64,000 nt of DNA from Channa striata (lineage: Eukaryota > Chordata > Actinopteri > Anabantiformes > Channidae), in the NCBI GenBank assembly GCA_033026295.1, contig CM065182.1:11532001-11596000 (forward strand). Direction: 5' to 3'. Positions within the stretch are counted from its first letter, which is position 1. Every line of letters begins with the position of its first letter. The position numbers and the translations under genes are program-made. The notes below the pieces were generated by a model that was given only the letters and a program-made list of their open reading frames with translations, was not told the DNA's origin and searched no databases. Below, one piece after another: positions 11,736-22,140 of the stretch.

Positions 11736-12300
11736 GGAGCAGGTTCACGATCAAACGGGTTGTTGAACTGGGCAGAGACAATTAGGGGCATCACATCATA
11801 CGAATTATAATCATCAGTTCTTCCATCGATTGTGTTTGATTGTGTTTCTGTGTTTTCAGTCATTTTCTAATCATAACAACAATCGATAATGTAGATTTTA
11901 TTTGTACAAACAGTCACTTTAACAAGTCATTGCAACAATATTCTTCCTGAGCTGTTGCATTTTGAAGGATCTCTGAAACACTCTAAAAAATGCTTTATTT
12001 TACTGCGAGATTCTGTCAGAGGCTCGAAAACCAAATTTACATTAAATTACGCCAATAATTCCTCCCGTTACTTTCAGTGTTTGAAGACCAAATCAGTAGT
12101 TTATGAAAATATCAACCTGATCTTTATGCTGCGGTATTCTCATAACCAGAGAGATACAGTTATTCAGTTTTTCCGCAGGATAACTTAGAAGTGCCAGCAT
12201 GTTCTTGCAGATGGTGATTTTTAGATATTTTAACACACATTTTTAACAGTGCATCCAACGTCCTTCCTCGTTGCTCCTTTCCAGGCACGTTTGAGGGCGT

Positions 12301-12450
12301 AACCACAGCAGGACTCTCCACATGATTGGTGGAGGAGTCCAGAGGGAAGGAGTGAGTTTCCACCAATTAGGAGGAGCCTGCGTGACACTGGTCCAATATA
12401 GGCGCTGCAGGCGAGGACCATATTTATTATAGAAGTCATTTACAGGCGAA
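12301..12450 (+). promoter_or_regulatory. Probable core promoter of the POU4 gene
   Basis: Three CCAAT-type boxes lie in a row: ATTGG at 12325-12329, CCAAT at 12363-12367 and CCAAT at 12393-12397, roughly 30-38 bp apart. A TATA-like stretch (CATATTTATTATAG, 12419-12432) follows about 25 bp after the last one. The first box is in the loop and stem of an inverted repeat spanning 12311-12340 (arms of 11-12 bases with one bulge). With this TATA, transcription would start near 12450-12460, giving a 5' UTR of about 200 bases. The TSS is inferred, not seen. Confidence 0.55.
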
Positions 12451-12655
12451 AGGGGGACAGGAGATCAGCAAGATCGCGGGAGTTACCTCTCCTCCTTTTT
12501 GTTTTTCAGCCGAACCTGACAGAACCTGCGACAGCGATTATCCAACCGTCTGCGTGTGGCAGGTTTTTCCTCTCTGAGGCGTTTCTCTATAGAAAACTAC
12601 CAAAACGGAGTCGAACGAGGAAGACGGACAGCGACCCTCCCTCACTTCTGCAATC
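12451..12655 (+). other. Probable 5' UTR of the POU4 gene
   Basis: Stretch between the inferred start site and the first ATG. It is GC-richer than the flanks and holds no ATG that opens a long competing frame. The coding start is preceded by TGCAATC, with A at -3 and a second ATG directly after it, the MM start usual in POU4 proteins. Confidence 0.5.
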
Positions 12656-14963
12656 ATGATGTCGATGAACAGCAAACAGCCTTTCAGTATGCACCCCATT
12701 CTGCACGAACCCAAGTACACTCCTCTGCACTCCAGCTCGGAGGCCATCCGCAGGGCCTGTCTCCCCACGCCGTCGGTGAGTCCAGACTCCACTCCACTGC
12801 TGAGTTTGTGCGCAAAAAACTTCCAAAACCGCAAACTTCTCCAAACAGAGCAAACAAATAGACATATGTTTGAAACTGTAACTTATTCGTTTCCTCCGTG
12901 TAGCTTTTCTGTATCATTGGACATCACTAATATCAGATTCACACGGGATCCACTGGATCTTAATTGCTGCACTGTAAGTTTCTATTAAATGTGGTTTCCA
13001 ACAAAACTTTATATTGAAAGGCAAAACTTTTGGCTCACAGTTTTTTAAGACGCCTAATTGACAGTAAACTTGGAGTAGGAACCACTTAAAACTGTTCAAT
13101 GTGGCCAGGAAGGGCAGGAAACACGGTGCGTAAAGACGCGCAGATGTGTCTCAGGAAAGTCCTGTGCAGAACAAGCAAGTGTGAGCGGAGCTGCTGAAGG
13201 AGAAGATACATTTCAGAAGAAGGGAAAACGGCGCCGTGGACTCTCCCAGCGCCTGTTATCTCATAAAGTCCCATTCATATTCAAACTCACAGTCGTCTCA
13301 TTTCATTGTCCATAGAAATTATTCAGGAGATCGTAAATATTAATTTTAAATGAATTTCCATCCACGCTGAGGCACTTTCTACGCGCTGGACAGATCCAGT
13401 GATGTCCAAGTTGGGTTAGATTGCATAATATAGTGGTAAAGTTGTAGTTTTAAGTATTTTAAGATACTTATGCATTTGTGCAAAATCTATTTATATATTA
13501 GAAACACTGCGCAAGATGAAACCTAAAGATATTTACTTAGCTGCTTAATATTCTGCTCAAAAACAAAAGTTTCACTTCTTCTATAACGGGACATGTTAAA
13601 TGTGAAGGTTTTTGTTGTTCTTGTTGTTGTTGTAAATTGTGTAAAATTAAGCAGCACAGTAATACATTTTCCGATAGTACTTGAATGAATAATTTCAGCT
13701 TATTGATCATTAGCTCTGCATTGACTGTTTTGTCGGTTATATACTTTTCTAATTACTTGCCAAAGTTTTATTTTTAATAAAAAGGAGGAGACTTAAAATA
13801 TGTGGGTAAAATCGTATTTTATTATTATATTTTTACACATTTTAACATGAATGTATTTTTTTTAGAAAATTAATAAATAATCTATAGTTAATAACAGTCC
13901 GTGTGCAATAGAAGGATTGTGCATATTTACAAACATTAAATTGGATGAATGTGTGATTTGTTACTGCAAGAAAGTTGATTCGGTTTGAGTCTGAGTTCCT
14001 CTTCTAAGCGTCTGTGCTCTGCTCACCTCGCAGCTCCAGGGCAACATCTTCGCCGGCTTTGATGAGACGTTGCTGCAGAGAGCCGAGGCTCTGGCCGCCG
14101 TGGACATTGTGGCCCAGAAGAGCCACCCGTTCAAGCCCGACGCAACGTACCACACCATGACCACCATGACCAGCATGACTTGCACCCCGACCTCCTCCTC
14201 GGCGCACCTGCATCATCCGTCCGTCCTCACCTCCCACCACCACCCGGCACACCACCAGCCGGCGCAGGGCCTGGAGGGGGACCTGCTGGATCATCTCACA
14301 CCGGGCATCTCCTTGGGAGGCATGCCCGGCTCGGACGTCTGCTCCACGGCCTCGCACACCGCCCATGCCGCCGCCCACATGTCGGCCATCAACCACATGC
14401 AGCACCATCACCACCCACAGTCCATGAACATGCACCCACACGCACTCGGCTCTCACAGTTCCCTGGGGACCGCCGGCGGAGACGCGGAGCCCGATCCTCG
14501 GGAGCTGGAGTCGTTCGCCGAGAGGTTTAAACAAAGGCGGATCAAACTCGGGGTGACCCAGGCGGACGTGGGCGCGGCCTTGGCCAACCTTAAGATCCCC
14601 GGGGTCGGCTGCCTGAGCCAGAGCACCATCTGCAGGTTCGAGTCCCTCACGCTGTCACACAACAACATGGTGGCTCTGAAGCCGATCCTCGAGGCCTGGT
14701 TGGAGGAAGCGGAGCGGGCACAGAGGGAGAAGATGTCCAAGCCGGAGATCTTCAACGGGGGCGACAAGAAGAGGAAACGCACCTCCATCGCGGCCCCGGA
14801 GAAGCGCTCCCTGGAGGCGTACTTCGCCGTGCAGCCGAGGCCCTCGTCGGAGAAAATTGCCGCGATCGCCGAGAAACTGGACCTGAAAAAGAACGTGGTC
14901 CGGGTTTGGTTTTGCAATCAGAGGCAAAAGCAGAAACGAATGAAGTTTTCTGCCGCGCACTAA
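12656..14963 (+). CDS. pou4f-like: POU domain class 4 (Brn3-type) transcription factor, two exons
   Basis: Exon 1 is 12656-12775 and exon 2 is 14034-14963 (stop TAA), joined in phase 0 by TCG|GTGAGT and CTCGCAG|CTC; the product is 349 residues. The start MMSMNSKQPF is the class IV N-terminus. The POU-IV box is at about residues 46-66 (ETLLQRAEALAAVDIV). His-rich and Ser/Thr-rich linkers follow. The POU-specific domain is at about 194-268 (RFKQRRIKLGVTQADVG) and the POU homeodomain at about 285-344, with recognition helix RVWFCNQRQKQKR. Family members are nuclear DNA-binding factors for sensory-neuron, retinal ganglion-cell and hair-cell fate. N-terminal features (LQGNIF, QGLEGDLLDH, GAALANL) look POU4F3-like; C-terminal ones (AQREKM, FNGG, FAVQPRP, MKFSA) look POU4F1-like. 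The paralogue is therefore uncertain: a pou4f1 duplicate or a fourth POU4 lineage such as Xenopus brn3d. Unusual residues in the POU-specific domain are C233, V253 and E260. Exon 2 is CpG-rich; flanks are AT-rich. Confidence 0.97.
12776..14033 (+). other. Single intron of the POU4 gene
   Basis: 1,258 bp, GT-AG, with donor GTGAGT and a pyrimidine-containing acceptor ending CTCACCTCGCAG. It sits where the intron of vertebrate POU4 genes lies, after the conserved RRACLPTP segment. It is AT-rich in its 3' half (13.4-13.95 kb). The exon 1 frame stays open about 210 bases past the donor, to a stop near 12988, so a retained-intron mRNA would encode a POU-less N-terminal peptide of about 110 residues. 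No nested gene was seen. Confidence 0.85.
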
Positions 14964-15130
14964 GTCCGGCGGGGGAAGCCTGCGGGTCTCTGCCCCGTTT
15001 CCAAAAAGACAAGTCAGAGCTTTGAGCTGCTGCTGCTGCTGCTGCTGAGGACTGTCAGAAACTGAAGGTGCACCGGTGCCTTTGGACCTGGGACTGCACC
15101 GGTTCCATTCGCAGCGAGGCTCCTGAGGGC
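14034..15130. other. CpG island over exon 2
   Basis: A dense CpG, GC-rich stretch begins with exon 2 and runs into the early 3' UTR, in contrast with the AT-rich intron and distal UTR. CpG islands over coding exons are usual for developmental homeobox genes. Boundaries were set by eye. Confidence 0.6.
15026..15047 (+). repeat. (GCT)7 run in the 3' UTR
   Basis: Seven GCT units shortly after the stop codon. It is not translated in the sense frame and produces a poly-Gln artefact on the opposite strand. Confidence 0.9.
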
Positions 15131-16698
15131 GCACACAATATTTACCGTCTCATTCGCGTGGGTATTTTTTTCTCATGTCTCACTAATTGATTTTTGCTTT
15201 CAAGAAATGCTGAAATGAAATACACTAAACATGTTACGATGCGGCACCGTCTCATTAGCTCAGTTGATTTGTCTCAGACTAAGTCCCGGACTGAGTGTCT
15301 TGTTAAGAGTCTTTGCAGTGTTGTCCACTTTGTCAAGGAGCAGCAGCGCATCAGCACCTGAATTCCAGCTGTGGGAACAATTTCACAGACAGTATTCAAT
15401 CAAAGAACAAACTTATCTCCGCTGATACATCTGGATATGTGACACCTGATGACTGTCCTCCACTCAGTATCAACAGGAAGTCATTTCAATTTTTTATTTT
15501 TTTTTTGGAAGGTTCAGCCCCACGAAGTGACTAAAACATCTGGATTCAGCGGTGTACCTTTTTAATTCTGACAGCGGAGACGGAGCAACGGGACTGGAAG
15601 ACAAAGACTGAAACCAGACCCTCAAATCTTGATGCTTCTACTGAGAGCCGGTGGTTACCATTGCAGCAGGCAGAGACGGGAACAATGCTCCGTTTTATTC
15701 ATTCATATGGCAATTATTGTACAAAAAAATAAGAATAATATTGACGAAAATCGAGGAATAATTGTTATTATCCTCCTTAGTCGGAATAGCTTTTTTATAT
15801 TTATCATTGTACATATTTGTGAATATGTTGCACCTCTTTGTGTGGAAAAGCTCATTGAAATGTATTTGATTTCTTGTCCTTTCTTCCAGGTGTTTTTTTC
15901 TGTAGGGATTCAAATGTTTTTTTTTTGGGGGCAGATCGGACGAAACTAGTAAAAACGTCAGTCTGCGACTAATTTATGAGGCACAATAATACTGTAATCC
16001 ATTGCATGGTTTACTAGTAAGGGGGAGAGGGGTGTTTTCTGGCTCCAAAAATATGAAAATGACCCCCCCCCCCAGAAGTGAATGCATTGCAATAAGAAGA
16101 AACACACACAAACACAAGCACGAATACACACATTCACACAGTATAGCTGTGTGTCTACCTCATTACGCAAGTGTTAGCACGTTTATGGTGATTTAAACAC
16201 ACACACACACACACAGAAGTTAATAACAGACAAGTAGGATGATTTTGTGTTTTTTAATGTGTTATTTTTTTCCATCTTCCACTGGGTAAATGGTGAATTA
16301 GGCCTAGACGACTCACTGATGTGTAAACCTAGTGTATGTTCAAATTCACTGCAATGACGCTTTGACAATCAATTATTATTACGACGATTATTATTATTAT
16401 TTGGTTGATGTTCTCCCCTCTTTGTGTCCTCATGAAAACGAACTGTTTTGCTCATTATTAATATCACTGACACCTCTGTGGAGCGCACTTTGTAGAGACA
16501 TTCTGATGAAGGGAAGTGGTCGGCCTTATTTATACATGATTTCAACACTTCTGAGAAAAAACGGAATGTTTTGTTGTCTTATTTTTTTCTTACAATGTTC
16601 TTATTTATTTAAACGTAATTTATTTTGGAGATGAAGAAGATTAATATTTCATTTGTGAAAGTGTGCTTTAAATGTGTCTGTGTAAGCGACAGAAGCTG

Positions 16699-16704
16699 AA
16701 ATAA
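16699..16704 (+). terminator. Candidate polyadenylation signal
   Basis: AATAAA about 1.74 kb past the stop codon, followed by GTGCACGTTTTACTTC, a plausible GU/U-rich downstream element. Non-canonical or earlier sites cannot be excluded. Confidence 0.45.
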
Positions 16705-16722
16705 ACCGTGCACGTTTTACTT

Positions 16723-19490
16723 CATCCTCTCACATCCTTTCTTTGGAAAACACACAATCGAAAAATGCAAAAGTGCCATAAGAAGCTGCAAAATATTTTT
16801 TTGAAAACGGTACACTATACGAGAAGAGACCAATATAAAGTAAAATTCAAATAAAATGCAAATAAATGAATATCTCAGCTGTCAACATTAAACCTGTTTG
16901 CTGATAGATGTATTAATAGTCTTTTTTTTAAAACGATAGATTTAATGGCGCAGTGTAATACGAGCTCCGAGCAGCAGCGTGTGTCTCCGTCTCTCCTGTG
17001 TGTTTGCGCAGAGAGGAGAGCAGCTGCTGCTCTGAAACAGGAGAAGCCTGGAGGTGAAGGAGGTCCGTCTGAAGGCTGCTTCCCAGCGGTGATGAATAGG
17101 ATTTGATACTTGAGTGACTCTAATATTGATCAAGTTTGCTGGGTGTGAAGACTACACTGCTCTATCACATCAAGGGTACGGAGGCAGGCCTCCTATCTGA
17201 TGCTTTTAGTTCAAACAAACGTTTCTCATCGGAGGGGTGGAGTCACTGTTTTCAGAGCCAGAGAGCTCAAAAAGTAAAGCAGTTTTGAATAAATAAAAAA
17301 TAATAAAAGCATATATTTCCACTTGGGCCCAGCGTAAGACCACAAATCCCCAATGACCTGGTTTAGGCAATTGGAAAAAATTAAAAACCAGGAAAATATT
17401 GCCCGAAACCACATGCAGAAATGTCTGGTTGATATCAGGCGGCTGGTCTGATTAATGTTAGTATTATTTTTTCTCAGAAGATCAGTAGAGGGCTGCAGCC
17501 AAAAAATTTAGAAACACTGAGGTTATTGACACCAACCCTCATATCGTTCCTAACACGAAAAGCAACTTTGTGTTTCAAGTAACTTCGCCCTATAAGTTCC
17601 TTTAGTTTGTCCTTTCTGGCCTCTCTCAAGCTCTTTTAGAAATTTGTTTATTCAAAACAAAACTGCCAAGAATTGTCTGTTAAAATTTTGTTGATATTCC
17701 TACCAGATGCTAAACTGCAAACGTCTGATAACAATGGCTAACAACTGTCCCTTTTAAATTCACACGTGCTCATAAAACCTAAAAATGCACAATCAATCAT
17801 TTGCCTTTGACAGTTACACCAAACACACATGACCCATAAAGATGTTTTAGTGGGTTTTTACAATGCTCACAGCCACTTTACAAAGCCATGAATACTAAAA
17901 TGATAAAATTAAAAATAAATATATAATTAATTAAAATGTAAAATAAAATGTCAAATGGTTTTGCATTAGTGACTTTAATAAATAAGGGGCATATTTACAC
18001 TTGTGTTTGATATAACCAAGACATATGAGCCATTGTTCTACACAAACTTGTATTATAGGATGTTCAGAGTCTTATTCATACAACCTGACACCTCCACAAA
18101 CTACACCAAAATTATATCACTGTAAATATAAACCATGAAGTTCTGTCACTGCTGTTTGTTGATATTAAACACTATATAGCTACAGAATCTGTATATTTTA
18201 TATTTTGCTAATATTTTTGGTTTCTTTTCTCTACAGCTCAGCAGGTGGTTTTGGCCCATAAACTTGTTATTAATGAATAATAAATATCAGCTGTTATGAT
18301 ACTATTGATTTTTGTGTGTTTGTTAAGAAGCTGCTTTTCTCTGTTGTACAACAGCAGCTCAGGCCCTGATCCCCTTGGAGCAACTCAATACAGGCCTTTA
18401 AAGAAGTGGGTGTCAATGTGGGGACCGGGGACTTTTCGAGGACCTCAAAGGAGAATGCACTGGGTCACCAGCAAAATGACAAATGCCCATGTTTCACATT
18501 TTTTGATTTAAAGCATGTAAAACATATGTGTGTGTATGTGTGTTTCACAACATCTTTAGCAAACTTAATTTATGAATGTACAACTAATCTGACCTGAAGG
18601 TGAAAATATTTCAGATAAACTTTTGTTTTCATTCATGGAAAAAATAATTATAATGTGTAATTGAAATACGGCTTTGCACCATTACGCACCATCACAGGTT
18701 TAACATATTTAATCTTATAGTTTGTATCATGTCTGATTGACGCATCATGCATCATTTAAAGAGAAAAACTGACTCCTACATTGTGCATTTGTTAATATTT
18801 ACATATATTTTTTGCCCACCAGACAGTGGCTGGCATGACAAAGAATGTAGTACATGGCTTCATCAAAGTTTAATTGCTGAGCGGCACTCCAGTTGAAGCC
18901 TATAAATTATATATAATTGACTGTGTAATCAATGTGAACAGTGTATCAAGTTTTCCTGAGACAAAATGTTGGGTTGCGAATTATACACATTATTAACATT
19001 TTTTTGCACAATAACAAAAATATTATGATATATTATTATAATGTTGTTGCTAGGAGGATAGAATAAATTACTCTCACTTTTCCACTGGTAAATACTCTTG
19101 TATTACAGTATAGTCAGCCTTCACTTTATAAGCATATCCAAAAGGTGAGAGTTGCCTAAAGAACAATATTGTCTAAAAATCAACAAAATACACCTGAGTG
19201 ATCAGGCTGCGTATTGTCAAATCAAAAATGGACCACATCTTATGAGAAAAAAGTAAAAACATCCACTAAAACCTTATGGCTGAATGTCAGAATGTTTCCG
19301 ACCGAATCTCTGTGGGGTTATGACGAGCTTTCCAACAGAAAACACACTTAAACAACGGAATAGTGTGATTTCTTTTTATAAAGCTGACCTCAACCTGCAC
19401 GCTGCATGGCACCTGCACCCTTTAAAAAAGTTTAAAAATTAAAAGCTACAAAAAAATGACTCATTGTTCTCTTCCATTTGTTGTTGTTTA
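16723..19490. other. AT-rich downstream flank
   Basis: No coding signal. A perfect octamer ATGCAAAT lies at 16856-16863, and a GC-richer stretch at 16960-17110 has CAGCTGCTGCTC-type sequence. Around 18.79-18.84 kb a short TTTTTTGCCCACCAGACAGTGGCTGG-like stretch resembles the left end of the hAT-like element at 7.57 kb and may be a fragment of it. The rest is featureless. Confidence 0.5.
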
Positions 19491-19700
19491 CCACGTGATC
19501 CCTCCTCCTCCAGACTCCACCCTGGCTGCTGTTGTTGTTGTGGATGAGCGGTTAAAAGAGCTGTTCCCAGGACAGCCGTAGTTAATTGTTTAATTTAAAT
19601 AATTAAGAACCGGGAGGCCTCATTTTCTTCCGCTGTGTCAGATCCAAACAAGATCAAATCAGACTGCGGCTTTTCTTCAGTGTGAACCAGCAAAGGATCA
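19490..19700. promoter_or_regulatory. Candidate cis-regulatory block
   Basis: It stands out from AT-rich surroundings. It has a CACGTG E-box-like CCACGTGATC (19491-19500), a cluster of AT homeodomain cores (TTAATTGTTTAATTTAAATAATTAAG, 19580 onward, in two halves) and GC-rich segments. Chosen by composition and motifs only. Confidence 0.25.
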
Positions 19701-21206
19701 ACACACACACATACACACAAACACACACTTTTTTCTCATACTCAGACTTGTGCTTACCTCCTGATGATTACGGAGGGCTAATAAGCAGGTGCAGCTGCAT
19801 TCTCAAACCAATCCACATTTATCAGATTCATCTGATTTTGGCTGTCACATGACCCCTGATAGTATTAATGCAGATGACCTACAGTCATGAAATTATAATT
19901 GATGTAGGACTTATTATGATGTTGACCTAACGCAGGTAATATCTCCAGCTTAAACATTGTGGTGCACTCACACGTGAGGATGCAACATTTGAACAGGGAC
20001 TGAATGGGCCAATCAGGTGGCTCAAACAACTGACACATGATAATTGCCCACAGATGAGCATTGTATTCACATTGTCTGAATTCACATGATGAAATGCAAG
20101 GTGTCAAACTGCATTGATTCTGAACATTGAGCAGCTTCTGCAACACCTCATCCAGTTTGTAAAGGAGGTGTGATGTTAGTAAACCAGGCATTCATACAAT
20201 TAGGCATTTCTTCTGTTAAGTTTGGCTGTGGTCAGCAAACACTATTTATTCTCATGTTTGAGCCAGTGTGCACTATTTAACCAAAACCCAAATTTAAATG
20301 AAGTTTTTCAAGGCGCATAAAATGAACGTGCTATGCAAGATGCAAATGTGGCCGTCTAAGAGTCTCGGCATTCTTCTGCTTTATCTGCCCCAGCATACAC
20401 CCCAACCACATCAATACATTTGAACAGTTTAGGAATGTCATACTTCCTGGAGTGGGAAAATAACACTGCCGGGAAATGTAATCCAGGCTGCAATTATGTT
20501 CCCTCCATGTGAATTTGAAAAAGATGGTTAAAGTAGTTCATCCATCACTAGTGATTCCAGTTTTTCTGGACTGAAGCATTTTCTTGCTGCCTCAAGACAG
20601 AATTTCTTTTGCTTTTATGTTTGAATTTGTCTCTTGCTGTTCACAGATTCCCCACTGGCATCTGTTTTGGCAGTAGAAGATCATTTGGACAGACTGAATC
20701 TACTGTGTCTTGTCTCTTGTTGCATGCTCACTGGATGCATTTAAAGAAAAAAATGTAGGTATGGATGCAGAAGCAGAGACTTGATAGTACACTCCAGACC
20801 CTTTGCTGTCCCTTGTGCACAAACTATTCTGGTTTGAAACATGCAACAGAGTCTCATTCAGTACCAGGGGAAGATATAAACATCAAGTCAGCTGGAAAGT
20901 GATCTGTATGGTTTTTGGTCCCTAACCAGCACATGGTAGACCTAACATTGCCGTGTGATAGCACACAAGCTGCCCAGAAGGGAGCAGAGTCTATAGGAAT
21001 AAGCAGTAGATGCTTCTAATTCCTCTTGCTTTCAGATTACTCCATCCAGTCCTCTCCAGCTTGTGTTTTCCATGAAGTGAGGAAGCACATTTTCATAAAT
21101 AGACCTTGGCCAAGCACTGCGGAGATGAAATTTTAATGAAGCTCAGAGTCTTGAGTGCAGCGCTGGGGCCTTGGAGAATCAGCCCTCTGTTACATTACTA
21201 TGGCTT
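19700..21206. other. Intergenic DNA
   Basis: No gene. Short CA-rich patches occur near 19.70-19.73 kb. The final 200 bases (21.0-21.2 kb) are less AT-rich and carry TTTTAATGAAGC and TAATTCC homeodomain-like cores, a weak candidate element. Confidence 0.4.
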
Positions 21207-21247
<41 letters not shown>

Positions 21248-21360
21248 CACACACACACTCTCAAACACACACTAATGCAAACATTTGTGTGTGTATGTGT
21301 GTGCATGAATGTTGTTAGGGATTAAGAAGAAAGCATGTGTGTGTATGTGTGTGTGCGTTT
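21207..21360. repeat. Compound (TC)n/(CA)n/(GT)n microsatellite
   Basis: A TC run of about 38 bp (21207-21244) passes into CA-rich and then GT-rich imperfect repeats up to about 21360. Confidence 0.9.
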
Positions 21361-21470
21361 GGGGTTTGGGGTAATTTGTGTGTGTTTTCTGTCCAGTTAT
21401 TATTTATTGTATCTTGAGGGGGGATCGGCACACGTTAGCATTCCGTTATGGAGATGAAAACCAAGTTTAT

Positions 21471-21509
21471 GCACACACACACCCACACACACACACACAC
21501 ACACACACA
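21471..21509. repeat. (CA)n microsatellite
   Basis: CA run with one CC interruption. Confidence 0.93.
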
Positions 21510-21789
21510 ACAAGGTTGCTGCTGACACATAGAGGAAATGTTTAATTTTGCCAATGTCGATTTATCAGTGAGGTTTGCAGATAAATCCTTAATTCCAGAC
21601 ATTTGTAACAGGGTTCATTTTTGGGGGAAAAAAACACACACACATAAACTTGCAAAGAGGATGTTTGGTAGCTGATAATGAACATGTAAAATTATACATA
21701 AATTGGCTGTGGGTGAAAGCTGATCACAGACTTTGGTGTGAGGCTAGTATCAAATTAAAATGCCAAGACTCTCTCCCTCAGACAGAGGC

Positions 21790-22140
21790 CAGCGCAAAGG
21801 TCAAAGGTCACACTGGCATGGCACAGGTGTAGGGGTCTGTTTCTTGAGAAGAACTGAACCGCTCTCCAACCCCACACCAGAAAACCGGACACAAACTGTA
21901 GGAACTGTTCTCCAGCAAAGGTTTGAACGTGTGTGGGTGACGACGTCATGCGTGTGAGGCCGTAATTAAAACATGGCGGCGCTAATTAGGAACATTGTAT
22001 AACTAATCAGTCCTAATGAGCATCGGGGGCGGGCAAGGCGGTGATCAAACGGCCGCGTTATGAGGCTTAATGGGCGGAGAACAGCGTTCAGCCAGCGCCG
22101 CCGCTCCGTTACTTTCTCTGCTCTGAGAAAGTTACTGAGA
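21790..22140. promoter_or_regulatory. Candidate distal enhancer: DR1, CRE-like and homeodomain sites
   Basis: A GC-rich island in AT-rich DNA. It contains a perfect nuclear-receptor direct repeat AGGTCA-A-AGGTCA (21798-21810), a CRE-like TGACGACGTCATGCG (21938-21952), a YY1-like ACATGGCGGC (21971-21980), CTAATTAG (21982-21989), CCTAATGAG (about 22012-22020) and GATCAAA. It ends in an inverted repeat with 11-base arms and one mismatch (22108-22118 and 22125-22135). The motif density is the densest in the downstream flank. Function is inferred. Confidence 0.4.

Larger units (their letters stand above)
14964..16722 (+). other. Probable 3' UTR of the POU4 gene
   Basis: No coding potential after the stop. 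It contains a (GCT)7 run at 15026-15046, several long T/A stretches, and an AU-rich-element nonamer TTATTTATTTA at 16601-16611 near the end, which suggests a regulated, short-lived mRNA. The probable cleavage signal is AATAAA at 16699-16704, followed by GT/T-rich sequence. The length of about 1.7 kb is an inference from these signals. Confidence 0.5.

Noticed and set aside
14004..14534. 176-codon minus-strand frame over POU4 exon 2
   Set aside because: Shadow of the GC-rich sense exon; Arg/Gly/Val-rich with no family features.
14453..15134. Minus-strand frames of 154 and 159 codons, one with poly-Gln
   Set aside because: Antisense of the POU domains and of the (GCT)7 UTR run; artefacts of codon bias.
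18790..18840. Sequence resembling the left end of the 7.57-kb hAT-like element
   Set aside because: Only about 40 bases match, with no inverted end, so not listed as a separate element.
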